In this document: piece by piece, positions 8,132 to 16,563 of the stretch
Numbering within the stretch: the stretch's first letter is position 1
Layout of the letters: each line of letters begins with the position of its first letter
Assembly: GCA_949295085.1 (NCBI GenBank)
Contig: CASFJS010000014.1
Coordinates: forward strand, 1-35,625
Origin: an uncultured Pseudomonadota bacterium
Lineage (GTDB): Bacteria > Pseudomonadota > Alphaproteobacteria > RF32 > CAG-239
Direction of reading: 5' to 3'
Length of the DNA stretch: 35,625 nt
Made by a program: the position numbers and the translations under genes
The notes under the pieces: model-generated
Told to the model about the DNA's origin: nothing
What the model saw: only the letters and a program-made list of their open reading frames with translations
The model's database searches: none

Positions 8132-9159
8132 TCTATAAACAAGGACAGGCAGAGGCATATCTTAAAAAGCCGGATATGAATATCAAGGCCGTTTTGTTGT
8201 ACGGGCAAAACGAGGGGCTGATTGCCGAGTATGTTAAAAAGCTGGTACGAACTGTCAGTACAGATATGTATGATCCTTTTGCAACGGCTTATTTGAATTG
8301 GGATGATGTCAAGGGGGATATCGGTGTGCTGGCGGCCGAATATAACGGACAATCGTTAATGGGCGGTCGTCGCGTGATTGTACTGAAAGATGCTGACAAT
8401 AATCTGACAAAACCTTTGGGTGAGTTGTTATCCGACAGCCCGTCCGATGCGCTGCTGGTTATCAGCGGAACATCAAGTTTAAACGGAAAATCATCGTTGG
8501 TTGCGCTGGCTAATAATAGTCCCTATATGGCCGCAGTGGCTTGTTATGAAGACAGAGACGAAAATATTGCCGCATCGGTTAAGGCTTTGTTGCAGGAAAA
8601 TGATGTTACCTGTACCAACAGTGCTTTTATGTTATTGTGCGCGCGGTTGTCAAACGACCGAAAATCAAATTTAAACGAAATTGAAAAACTGATTACATAT
8701 GTCGGTAATAAAAAGCATATTGATGAGGATGATGTGCGTGCGGTGGTGTTTGATCAGGCTATTTCCGGTCTTGACGATTTATGCTTTTATGTCTTTTCCG
8801 GATTAAAGAACAAAGCCTTGCACAGCTTGAAATATTTGTTGAATGAAGGTGCCGAAGAAATACAGATTGTCAGGGCGCTTATTCGTCATACGGATAAATT
8901 GCTGGAAGCGAAGGCTCAAACAGAAAAAGGTATTGCGGCGGCTGAGGCGGTTCGTAAAGTTTTGCCTAAAAATTTGTTTTATCGCTACGATATGGCTGCG
9001 ACACAGCTCGGCCGCTGGTCAAAAGACCGATTGTTTGATGTGATGGGGCTTTTGTACAAAGCGGAAAAAGACTGCAAGACGACAAATATGCCGGCCGTGG
9101 ATGTATTGTCCTATGCTGTTTTGACGCTGCTTTCGGCTGCCGCAAAATTGGCGCGTTAA
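8128..9159 (+). CDS. holA: DNA polymerase III delta subunit
   Basis: HolA is the wrench subunit of the clamp loader that opens the beta sliding clamp during replication. The 343-residue length is typical. The N-terminal segment (AVLLYGQNEGLIAEYVKKL) matches the start of the AAA-like delta fold, GGRRVIVLKDAD matches the conserved strand and turn of domain I, and EIEKLITYVG is the usual helix before domain II. The helical C-terminal collar domain includes EEIQIVRALIRH. It is the third gene of leuS-lptE-holA, with a 4-base ATGA overlap to lptE, and ends 11 bases from the convergent small acidic gene without an obvious terminator. Confidence 0.92.
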   Translation: MIYKQGQAEAYLKKPDMNIKAVLLYGQNEGLIAEYVKKLVRTVSTDMYDPFATAYLNWDDVKGDIGVLAAEYNGQSLMGGRRVIVLKDADNNLTKPLGELLSDSPSDALLVISGTSSLNGKSSLVALANNSPYMAAVACYEDRDENIAASVKALLQENDVTCTNSAFMLLCARLSNDRKSNLNEIEKLITYVGNKKHIDEDDVRAVVFDQAISGLDDLCFYVFSGLKNKALHSLKYLLNEGAEEIQIVRALIRHTDKLLEAKAQTEKGIAAAEAVRKVLPKNLFYRYDMAATQLGRWSKDRLFDVMGLLYKAEKDCKTTNMPAVDVLSYAVLTLLSAAAKLAR

Positions 9160-9170
9160 GGATGGTGCGG

Positions 9171-9467
9171 TCAGTCGGTTATTTCGGCCTCGTAGGCATA
9201 AACAATCCGGGTTTCTTTGTCGTTGTCAAGACTAAGCTCGCAAACCAAAAGGGAATCGGCGTCCTGCAGCGAATCCATAATTTCGTCGGGAACATCATCC
9301 AGCTCGAGAATGTCTTGAGGGTTACGTTGTAAAACGGCGCTTCCGGTGTCCGTATCGAGTTCAATACGCGGGTTTTGCGGCTCACTGTCATGGGCGTATA
9401 AAAGCAGCATGGCTTCGTCTTCATCGTTGATTAAAAAATCATAGGTTTTGAATTTATCTTCGATCAT
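9171..9467 (-). CDS. Small, strongly acidic protein of unknown function
   Basis: This 98-residue protein is rich in aspartate and glutamate, giving a very low predicted pI, with no signal peptide and no membrane segment. The sequence alternates short hydrophobic strands (EAMLLLYA, SLLVCELSL, RIVYAYEAEI) with acidic loops, suggesting a small soluble beta-rich fold. The ATG at 9467 is preceded by a GGGAGCC-type leader. It faces holA tail to tail. I do not recognise a family. The consistent coding character and clean start make it a likely real gene. Confidence 0.6.
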   Translation of the reverse strand: MIEDKFKTYDFLINDEDEAMLLLYAHDSEPQNPRIELDTDTGSAVLQRNPQDILELDDVPDEIMDSLQDADSLLVCELSLDNDKETRIVYAYEAEITD

Positions 9468-9606
9468 GAAAAGGCTCCCGGAAACTAAGAAACGCTGGGT
9501 TTATGCTAATGATCAAAGATTGAAGAAATGTTAACAGGACGCAGAATATGCATGAAAACAAACAAAAATTTTATTATACTTAACTCAACAATACGGAGAT
9601 TGATCA

Positions 9607-10284
9607 ATGCAAGCACTGTTGGATAAGTTAATCAATTTGTTAAAATGGCCGGTGGCTATAGGGTTTTTGTTGTCTTTGCCGGCGTTTATTAAATCTGTTG
9701 ATTTTTTTCGGTTTGGCGAGTGGCGGTATATCGCTTTGTTCGGGGGCTTTTTTTTGTTTTTTATTGCGCGGTCATTTATGGATTCATCGGCAAGAATCAG
9801 TATGGAGGTGCTGGCTCATGAAATGACACACGCTTTTTTTGCGTTGCTTACGTTGCACAAAATTAAGGGGTTGCGCATTAATCCTGATGATACCGGCGGC
9901 AATATGTCGTTTGAGGGAGAGGGCAACTGGTTGATTATTATTGCACCATATTTTTTTCCGTTGTTCGGGTTTTTGACCATGATCGGTATCAGCGTTTATA
10001 CAATGTTTGTGTCGCCGAACCTTATTTTGAACGGATTAATGGGGTTTGTTATCGGTTATCATATTGATACGGTAGCCTCGCAGATTCATGAAAAACAAAC
10101 TGATCTGCCAAAGGTCGGGTATTATTTTTGTGCGATATTTCTTCTGCCCGCCAATTTGTGGATGATCGGTTCGATGCTGGCTTTTAATTCCAGAGGCTGG
10201 GACGGCGTGTGGGTTTATCAACAGCTTATTGTCCGGCTGAATGCCCGGTATTTTGACTATGTCATTAGTTTGTTGGGCTTTTAG
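9607..10284 (+). CDS. Membrane zinc metalloprotease-like protein (M50B-like)
   Basis: This 225-residue protein has about five to six membrane segments. The helix LAHEMTHAFFALLT carries HExxH (H71, E72, H75), the zinc-binding and catalytic motif of gluzincins. It is followed about 20 residues later by a GG-containing turn and a membrane segment with AP, an arrangement like the M50B (YugF/SpoIVFB-like) families. A later segment (residues 150-166) with H152, D154 and D166 could supply the third ligand. Substrates are unknown. Related intramembrane proteases act in regulated proteolysis, but activity here is inference. The stop codon interlocks with that of the convergent Mur ligase gene (TTAG at 10281-10284). 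Confidence 0.6.
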   Translation: MQALLDKLINLLKWPVAIGFLLSLPAFIKSVDFFRFGEWRYIALFGGFFLFFIARSFMDSSARISMEVLAHEMTHAFFALLTLHKIKGLRINPDDTGGNMSFEGEGNWLIIIAPYFFPLFGFLTMIGISVYTMFVSPNLILNGLMGFVIGYHIDTVASQIHEKQTDLPKVGYYFCAIFLLPANLWMIGSMLAFNSRGWDGVWVYQQLIVRLNARYFDYVISLLGF

Positions 10285-11642
10285 CCGGCAAGAGCTTCCA
10301 GAATTTCACGGCTGAAATCGGCCAGAGAGTTGTCGTGTGCGCCCATAATGACGATACGATCGCCCCGGCGGGCATTTTCCATAATAAACTCCTTGGTATC
10401 TTCTTTGTGCGGAAGAAACAACGCTTGGGTATGGCCGTCTTCTTTTATCTGATGAATAATGTTTGCCGAAGATATACCGACATCTTGCGGTGTCAGTTCA
10501 TAAATTTCCTGCATAATCATAATATCTTCCGGGGCTAAAACTTTAGCGACGGCAGCGGCTACTTCGGTTCCGGTATTGACGGCAGAAAAGGGTGTATGCG
10601 GTTGGTACATGGCAATAATGCGTCCGGGATAATCTTTCAACGCTAGAAGCGAAGCCTCAATTTTACTCGGATTATGGGCAAAATCGTTGTAAACGGTTAT
10701 ACCGTTGGTTGTGCCGATTTTTTCGAGCCGGACTTTAATACCGCGGAAATTTTCCAAAGCTTTGGCCGCCTCAAGAGGATCAACACCTGTTAAAGAACAG
10801 GCGGCAACGGCTGCCAGCGCATTAGAGACATTAAATTTGCCCAGAAGCGGCAATTTGAAACGATGTCCCGAAAAAGTATATTCCAAACCATCGGTAACGG
10901 CAGTGATGTCCGAAGCGTAGAAATCGGCATTGGGGCTCAGGATAGAAAAAGTTTTGCGGGAAGAATGCTGTATTTTTGCACAATACGGGCAGTCCATATT
11001 GATAATCAGGTTAGAAGAATGGGCGGCAAAATTATTGAAATATTCGCAAAGTTTTTCCATCGAGGTATGATCATGCGAAATATTGTTGATGATGCCGACA
11101 AAGGGATGATATTTTTGGATGGAACCGTCGCTTTCATCGGCTTCAATGACGCAAACATCGCCGTTATTGTACAGGTAGTTGGGAATGCCTTTGCGGTCGG
11201 CATAGTTGCATAAGGCGCCGCCATTGATCATACAGGGCTTTTTGCCAAGCCTATCCAAAACGTAGCCGATCATGGCGGTTGTCGTTGTTTTGCCGGCGGT
11301 GCCGCCAACCGCAATCCCCTGCGGATATTGGCTGAAGACTTCCTGTAAAAGGTCGGAGCGGGTTTTGATGGGAATGTTGTATTTGCGGGCAGCTTTAATG
11401 TCGGGGTTGTTTTCATTAATCGCGGCGGATACGCAAAGCCATTCCAGATCCGGTGTGATGCCGGAACCATCTTGCGGAACGATCCGGATACCGGCATCCG
11501 TAAGGGCGTTTTTACGCTCGGTATCTTTACCTAAATCAAAACTCTGATCGGAGCCAAAAACAGCATAGCCTTTTAAGACCATAATTTGTTCAAGCGGGCT
11601 GATGCCGTTTCCGGCGGCACCACTGAAAGCAACTTTTTTCAT
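10281..11642 (-). CDS. Mur ligase family protein (MurC/Mpl-like)
   Basis: Members join an amino acid or peptide to UDP-N-acetylmuramic acid with ATP in peptidoglycan synthesis (MurC) or recycling (Mpl). The 453-residue protein has the N-terminal nucleotide fold start (FSGAAGNGIS), the P-loop GGTAGKTTTT (113-122), EADESDGS (167-174), NISHDH (187-192), the FRGIKVRLE domain link (299-307) and a YNDFAHNPSK motif (318-327) in place of DDYAHHPT. QPH (347-349) is MurC-like while NDFAHNPS is closer to Mpl, so I do not choose a symbol. It lies outside any mur gene cluster. It starts 21 bases after the secreted-protein gene on the same strand, probably as a two-gene operon, with an AAAGGAC leader. Confidence 0.82.
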   Translation of the reverse strand: MKKVAFSGAAGNGISPLEQIMVLKGYAVFGSDQSFDLGKDTERKNALTDAGIRIVPQDGSGITPDLEWLCVSAAINENNPDIKAARKYNIPIKTRSDLLQEVFSQYPQGIAVGGTAGKTTTTAMIGYVLDRLGKKPCMINGGALCNYADRKGIPNYLYNNGDVCVIEADESDGSIQKYHPFVGIINNISHDHTSMEKLCEYFNNFAAHSSNLIINMDCPYCAKIQHSSRKTFSILSPNADFYASDITAVTDGLEYTFSGHRFKLPLLGKFNVSNALAAVAACSLTGVDPLEAAKALENFRGIKVRLEKIGTTNGITVYNDFAHNPSKIEASLLALKDYPGRIIAMYQPHTPFSAVNTGTEVAAAVAKVLAPEDIMIMQEIYELTPQDVGISSANIIHQIKEDGHTQALFLPHKEDTKEFIMENARRGDRIVIMGAHDNSLADFSREILEALAG

Positions 11643-11663
11643 GATTGTTAAAGTCCTTTAGTT

Positions 11664-12521
11664 TTATAAAGCATCAAGTACGTCGGCTTCTTGCTTTTTT
11701 AGTATTTTTAAATTTTTATAATCTATCACTATATAACTTTTTTCGTTGCCGTCAACACCAATGCTTAAAGCGGCGGCAACATTGTCGTTGTGATAGGTGG
11801 AAAACAAGACCGCCGAACCGTTTTGCAGCTGGGATAAAAAAATCGGATTACCGATGGGGCTCGGTTCTTGAATTGTTTCGTCCCTGCCTTGGGCATTTTT
11901 AACGGTTTTGGTTATGACGGCAGGGGTAAAGCTTTGCTCTTTGTTGCCATATTTTTTTTCAAGCAATGCGGCATAGCTGTTGTATTGGCGCAAAATTTTG
12001 GAGGCTGCGGCATCATCGTCAATTTGTTTGCTGTAGGCGAGGATGCGGTAGAGTTCGTCTTCATCGCCGAAAACAACGTAGACACGCTCAAAAAAGTCAA
12101 TCGGTTTGGGTAAGTTTTGGGCTAAAAAACTATTGGTATAGTCTTCCATGTCGGCGGCGGTCAGTTGAACGCCCTGCATGCGGGTATCGGCGATGTCTGA
12201 TCCCCAGGCCAGACCGAACGGAGCTTCATCATCAGAGTTGTGGTTTTTGATGAGCGGATTTCTGGCAATGGGTTTAATTTTGGGAAAATTTTGCTGCAGG
12301 TGTTTGGGCGGCCGTTGGTTAAGCAAATCACGCGCTGCCGATACGGCATCGGCCGCGGCCTCCTCGGTATCGATGTCTGTTTTGGCGGCAGGGGTTTCGG
12401 GGGCGGAAACAATGATATCCGAATCGTCAAATAAAAAATTCGGGGGCAAAGCAGAATCCTGCGCATAAAGAGAAAAAGAGAGCAGACAAATCGATAACAA
12501 CGGCAATAAAAAATTTTTCAT
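11664..12521 (-). CDS. Secreted or periplasmic protein of unknown function
   Basis: The 285-residue product begins with a clear Sec signal peptide (MKNFLLPLLSICLLSFSLYA, cleavage expected after YA). Residues 20-90 are low-complexity, rich in Ala, Asp, Glu and Pro, and probably disordered. A folded region follows from about residue 100 (FGLAWGSDIADTRMQGVQL), ending in strands such as SYIVIDYKNLKIL. No Cys pair, lipobox or catalytic signature is visible. It precedes the Mur ligase by 21 bases, which suggests an envelope role but proves nothing. The phrase FGLAWG is common at the start of a family of alphaproteobacterial secreted proteins of unknown function. Confidence 0.6.
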   Translation of the reverse strand: MKNFLLPLLSICLLSFSLYAQDSALPPNFLFDDSDIIVSAPETPAAKTDIDTEEAAADAVSAARDLLNQRPPKHLQQNFPKIKPIARNPLIKNHNSDDEAPFGLAWGSDIADTRMQGVQLTAADMEDYTNSFLAQNLPKPIDFFERVYVVFGDEDELYRILAYSKQIDDDAAASKILRQYNSYAALLEKKYGNKEQSFTPAVITKTVKNAQGRDETIQEPSPIGNPIFLSQLQNGSAVLFSTYHNDNVAAALSIGVDGNEKSYIVIDYKNLKILKKQEADVLDAL

Positions 12522-12554
12522 ATAAAAATATCCTTAAAATATCACAAAATTAAA

Positions 12555-12583
12555 TTGAATCATGGTTTAGATATGTTTAGTAT
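12555..12583 (+). promoter_or_regulatory. Candidate promoter for the TetR-membrane protein operon
   Basis: TTGAAT (12555-12560) and TAGTAT (12578-12583) are 17 bases apart in a very AT-rich divergent spacer. TTGCA (12601-12605) and TGCAA (12621-12625) form an inverted repeat just before the tetR start and could be an autoregulatory operator. Both calls rest on pattern only. Confidence 0.35.
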
Positions 12584-12628
12584 AAATGATAGATATATAA
12601 TTGCAAATTTTTTATTAAAGTGCAAAAT

Positions 12629-13258
12629 ATGGCAAGTTTGAAAGATATAAAACTTAAAGCCTTTGTGAAAGACAAAACCAAAGAGGCCCTGCTTGAATGC
12701 GGAAGACGGTTGGTGGCAGAGCGCGGTGTTGAGGCTTTAAGTGCCCGTAAATTGGCACAAGCAGCCAATTCATCGGTCGGAATGATTTACAGTTTGTTTT
12801 TGACCATGGACAGGTTTGCGGCGGAAGAAAATGTTATTACTTTGACGGAATTGTACCAACAGATGTCAAAAGTGATATTGGCGGATAATCCTTTTAATAA
12901 TTTGAATCGGTATGCCGATATTTTTGCCGCCTATGTGGAAGCTAATCCGAATTTGTGGTCTTTATTATATAACAGGCATCTGGCTTTGAACGCGCCGAAG
13001 AGCACAATTGCCGAGGCCAGAATTATTAAAAAAATTGATATTCTTATCGGTATGCAGGCCGCGCGGCTTATCGGCGGATTGAGCGGACGGGAAAAAAGAT
13101 TGTCAATTAAGGTTCTGGAGATGAGCCTGTTTGCTTTGAGCGGGTATCTGCTCGGAAATAAACTTCATCGGGAGTCCGGGCTTAATCGGGGAAATTTGTG
13201 TAAGTTGTTGATGAATACCTATATTGCCGGAATGGCCAGTTTGAAAAGGATGAAATGA
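12629..13258 (+). CDS. TetR family transcriptional regulator
   Basis: This protein of about 209 residues has an N-terminal TetR-type helix-turn-helix (residues 10-58: ALLECGRRLVAERGVEALS, then ARKLAQAANSSVGMIYSLF). The larger helical C-terminal half should be the ligand or dimer domain. The usual recognition-helix phrase G.IY.HF appears here as GMIYSLF. ATG at 12629 is preferred; a GTG lies three codons upstream. The stop is followed one base later by the start of the HExxH membrane protein, so the two are co-translated and the regulator probably controls its own operon. The inducer is unknown. Confidence 0.8.
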   Translation: MASLKDIKLKAFVKDKTKEALLECGRRLVAERGVEALSARKLAQAANSSVGMIYSLFLTMDRFAAEENVITLTELYQQMSKVILADNPFNNLNRYADIFAAYVEANPNLWSLLYNRHLALNAPKSTIAEARIIKKIDILIGMQAARLIGGLSGREKRLSIKVLEMSLFALSGYLLGNKLHRESGLNRGNLCKLLMNTYIAGMASLKRMK

Positions 13259-13259
13259 G

Positions 13260-13820
13260 ATGTCCGAGCGGTTTTATTATCAGTTAATGTATTGGTATCA
13301 GAGTTTGAATGATTATGCTTTTTTGCAGTCTTTTTTTAATAATCGTTTTTATTTGATTTTGCTGGTTATTATATTGGTACATTTGAAAAATGCGACTTAT
13401 CGTTCGATGTTTATGAGTGCATTGATTAATATTCCGGGAACATTATTGCATGAATTAATGCATTTTATCGTCGGTCTTATCATGAATGCCAGACCATGTA
13501 ATTTTACGCTTATTCCGCGCCGCGGTGAGGACGGCGGCTATGTTATGGGCAGTGTCGGTTTTACCAACATAACTTTTTATAATGCGGTGCCTGCAGCGTT
13601 GGCTCCGCTGTTGTTGCTGCCGATAGGGTTTTATATCAACCGCTATGTTTTGCCCACGATTGAGCCCTCTTTTGTCAATTATATTTTGTATATGCTTTTG
13701 CAAACGATTATTATTGAAAACGCCATGCCGTCGGCGGCAGATTTCAGAGTGGCGCGGATGTATTTTTTGGGCGTTGTGATGTATACGGTTTTGGCCATTG
13801 CACTAATAACGATGTTGTAG
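13260..13820 (+). CDS. Small HExxH membrane protein (M50-like)
   Basis: The 186-residue protein has about four to five membrane segments. GTLLHELMHFIVGLIM carries HExxH (H64, E65, H68). A glycine-rich turn (EDGGYVMG) and a membrane segment with NAVPAALAPLL follow, then a conserved-looking PSAAD (157-161) that could give the third zinc ligand. The layout (HExxH, about 25 residues, GG, then AP in a membrane helix, then Asp) parallels the protein at 9607-10284, although overall identity looks low. It starts one base after the tetR stop, indicating regulated co-expression. Activity and substrate are not known. Confidence 0.6.
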   Translation: MSERFYYQLMYWYQSLNDYAFLQSFFNNRFYLILLVIILVHLKNATYRSMFMSALINIPGTLLHELMHFIVGLIMNARPCNFTLIPRRGEDGGYVMGSVGFTNITFYNAVPAALAPLLLLPIGFYINRYVLPTIEPSFVNYILYMLLQTIIIENAMPSAADFRVARMYFLGVVMYTVLAIALITML

Positions 13821-13865
13821 AAAAGAATCATCCCTTTCTTGCTTTTGTTTAACCGATTGTTTAGA

Positions 13866-13918
13866 CTCTCGGCATTATGATTTGGTTCATAATATAACGA
13901 ATCGAGAGCTCGTTTTTT
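13866..13918 (+). terminator. Nested inverted repeat with T-run before hppA
   Basis: An outer stem CTCTCG (13866-13871) / CGAGAG (13903-13908) encloses a perfect inner hairpin ATTATGA-TTTGGT-TCATAAT (13874-13893). A run of six T follows at 13913-13918. It may terminate the upstream operon or act in the hppA leader. The large internal loop and short outer stem make this tentative. Confidence 0.35.
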
Positions 13919-13976
13919 CAGGGCTTTGATGAGGGTTGTATTTGTTTTGGTTAAACTTATATTTAAGGAATCGGAT

Positions 13977-16406
13977 ATGATAAGCTTCAAAAAAGGAAGA
14001 AGTCTGGTTGCATGGGTCGTTGCTGCCTTTTTGGCGATGACAAATGCCGCTTTGGCTTCGGAAATTGACTTAAAAATCCCGTCTCTGGATGTTTCTTATA
14101 ACATCTTCGGATATGCGGTTACCGGCTCCCAGATTTTGTTTTATGGTCTGGGAATTTGTTTGCTCGGATTTTTGTTTGGATTGTGTGAATTTGTAGGCAT
14201 TAAGCGAATGCCGGCACACAAGGTGATGCTCAATGTTTCACATACGATTTATGAAACCTGCAAGACCTACATGAAACAACAGGCTAAATTGTTGGTGGTT
14301 TTGGAAGTGTTTATTGCCGCGTGTATCTTTTATTACTTCTATTACCTTAACGCCACACCGCTGCCTAAAGTGTTGACGGTTTTGGCCTGGTCAATTCTGG
14401 GTATTTTGGGGTCTTATACCGTGGCTTGGTTCGGTATGCGGATTAATACTTATGCCAATTCGCGGACGGCTTTTTTGTCGCTTAAAGGCAAGCCTTATCC
14501 GGTGATGCATTTGCCGCTGCGCTCGGGTATGTCAATCGGCGTTTTGCTGATTTGCGTCGAGCTGGTGATGATGATTTCAATCTTGTTGTTTGTAGATAAG
14601 GAGAATGCCGGCGCCTGCTTTATCGGTTTTGCCATTGGCGAATCGCTTGGTGCTTCGGCTTTGCGTATTTGCGGCGGTATTTTTACCAAAATTGCCGATA
14701 TCGGCGCCGATTTGATGAAAATTATTTTCAAGATTGATGAAGATGACGCGCGTAATCCGGGGGTGATTGCCGATTGTACCGGTGACAATGCCGGTGACTC
14801 GGTCGGGCCGACCGCCGACGGTTTTGAAACCTACGGTGTGACCGGTGTGGCGCTGATCAGCTTTATTGTTTTGGGCGCGGGCATGATGTATGCCAATAAC
14901 GGCGATTTGGTTATGATGCAAAACGGTATAGATATTCAGGCGCGGTTAATCGTCTGGATTTTTGCCATGCGGTTGCTGATGATTTTAACCTCTATCGTTT
15001 CCTATTGGTTGAACGGGGTTGTTTCCAAAGCCCGTTTCGGTAACAAACAAGCCTTTAACTTTGAAACACCTTTGACCAGCCTGATTTGGATGACGTCGGT
15101 TATCTCGATTTTGGTTACTTTCGGCGTTTCTTATGTAATGATCGGCGATATGGATGCCGATTTGTGGTGGAAGCTTTCGGTAATTATTTCCTGCGGTACT
15201 TTGGCCGCGGCTTTGATTCCGGAATTTACCAAGATCTTTACGTCGTCAAAATCAAAACATGTTGAAGAAGTGGTTAATGCTTCGCGTGAGGCTGGTGCTT
15301 CGCTTAACATTATTTCGGGTATTGTTGCCGGTAACTTCTCGGCCTTTTGGCAGGGGCTGGTGATGGTTGGTCTGATGGCGGTGGCGTTCTTTACCGCGCG
15401 TGAGGGTCTGGACGCCTTTATGGTTTACCCGACAGTGTTTGCATTCGGTCTGGTGGCGTTTGGTATGCTCGGCATGGGGCCGGTCACCATTGCGGTAGAC
15501 TCTTATGGTCCGGTTACCGATAACGCACAATCGGTGTTTGAGTTGTCACAGATTGAAAGCATTAAAGGTATCAACAAAGAGATTGAAAAAGACTATGGCT
15601 TTAAGCCCGATTTTGAAGGCGGCAAGCATTTTCTGGAAGAGAATGATTCTGCCGGCAATACTTTCAAAGCGACGGCCAAACCGGTGTTGATCGGCACGGC
15701 GGTTATCGGTGCGACGACGATGATTTTCTCAATCATTTTGCTGTTGAACCTGCAGCTTAACCTGCTGGATCCGGAAGTGCTGTTCGGCATTATTCTGGGC
15801 GGCGCGGTTATTTTCTGGTTTTCCGGCGCGTCAATGCAGGCGGTTTCGACCGGTGCTTATCGTGCGGTTAACTATATTAAAAAGCACATCAAGCTCAACA
15901 CCGCCAAAGCCGCGTCAATCGAGGACTCCAAAAAGGTGGTGCAGATTTGCACGCTGTATGCGCAAAAGGGAATGTTTAACATCTTTATCGTTATCTTTTC
16001 CTTTACGATTGCGTTTGCCTGCTTTGATGCCAATCTGTTTGCCAGCTATCTGATTTCGATTGCGGTATTTGGTTTGTTCCAAGCGCTGTATATGGCGAAT
16101 GCCGGCGGCGCATGGGATAACGCCAAGAAAGTTGTTGAGGTCGATTTAAACGAAAAAGGCACGCCTTTGCATGATGCGGCGGTGGTCGGCGATACAGTCG
16201 GCGATCCGTACAAGGATACGTCGTCGGTGGCGCTCAATCCGATTATCAAATTTACCACTTTGTTTGGTTTGCTGGCGGTTGAAATGGCCGTAGCGGCGCC
16301 GAAGTGTGTATCGATGGGATTGGGTATAGCCTTCTTCCTGCTCGGCTTGTTTTTTGTATGGCGCTCGTTCTACAGAATGAGAATCGAGGCAGCCAATAAA
16401 GACTAA
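13977..16406 (+). CDS. hppA: Membrane-bound proton-pumping pyrophosphatase
   Basis: The enzyme hydrolyses pyrophosphate and pumps H+ (or Na+) across the inner membrane. Start ATG 13977 follows AAGGA at good spacing and gives 809 residues, longer than most family members. The N-terminus resembles a signal peptide ending in ALAS. Catalytic motifs are present: FTKIADIGADL with EDDARNP and DCTGDNAGD (about residues 235-275), DSYGPVTDNA, and GGAWDNAKK with GDTVGDPYKDT near residues 710-745. Residue 564 is Lys within GNTFKAT, the position that marks K+-independent enzymes. The GPTADGFETYGVTG and IYETCKTY segments point to a divergent subfamily. A hairpin terminator follows. Confidence 0.95.
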   Translation: MISFKKGRSLVAWVVAAFLAMTNAALASEIDLKIPSLDVSYNIFGYAVTGSQILFYGLGICLLGFLFGLCEFVGIKRMPAHKVMLNVSHTIYETCKTYMKQQAKLLVVLEVFIAACIFYYFYYLNATPLPKVLTVLAWSILGILGSYTVAWFGMRINTYANSRTAFLSLKGKPYPVMHLPLRSGMSIGVLLICVELVMMISILLFVDKENAGACFIGFAIGESLGASALRICGGIFTKIADIGADLMKIIFKIDEDDARNPGVIADCTGDNAGDSVGPTADGFETYGVTGVALISFIVLGAGMMYANNGDLVMMQNGIDIQARLIVWIFAMRLLMILTSIVSYWLNGVVSKARFGNKQAFNFETPLTSLIWMTSVISILVTFGVSYVMIGDMDADLWWKLSVIISCGTLAAALIPEFTKIFTSSKSKHVEEVVNASREAGASLNIISGIVAGNFSAFWQGLVMVGLMAVAFFTAREGLDAFMVYPTVFAFGLVAFGMLGMGPVTIAVDSYGPVTDNAQSVFELSQIESIKGINKEIEKDYGFKPDFEGGKHFLEENDSAGNTFKATAKPVLIGTAVIGATTMIFSIILLLNLQLNLLDPEVLFGIILGGAVIFWFSGASMQAVSTGAYRAVNYIKKHIKLNTAKAASIEDSKKVVQICTLYAQKGMFNIFIVIFSFTIAFACFDANLFASYLISIAVFGLFQALYMANAGGAWDNAKKVVEVDLNEKGTPLHDAAVVGDTVGDPYKDTSSVALNPIIKFTTLFGLLAVEMAVAAPKCVSMGLGIAFFLLGLFFVWRSFYRMRIEAANKD

Positions 16407-16429
16407 GTCCGGTTGACATTTATGTGACG

Positions 16430-16461
16430 GAGCCCCTTTCCGAGATATCGGAGAGGGGCTC
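16430..16461 (+). terminator. Terminator after hppA
   Basis: A 13-bp stem (16430-16442 with 16449-16461, one G-T pair) has the loop AGATAT. It lies 24 bases after the hppA stop and is followed by only a modest T-rich stretch, so termination may be partial. Confidence 0.6.
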
Positions 16462-16563
16462 TTGTTGCGGGTTTGTCATACGGGATGTTAAATTTTTGTT
16501 TTTTTAATCAAATGTTATGGTTTGGTTGATAGGATACGAGAGGTATTGATAAGGAGAAAAAGC

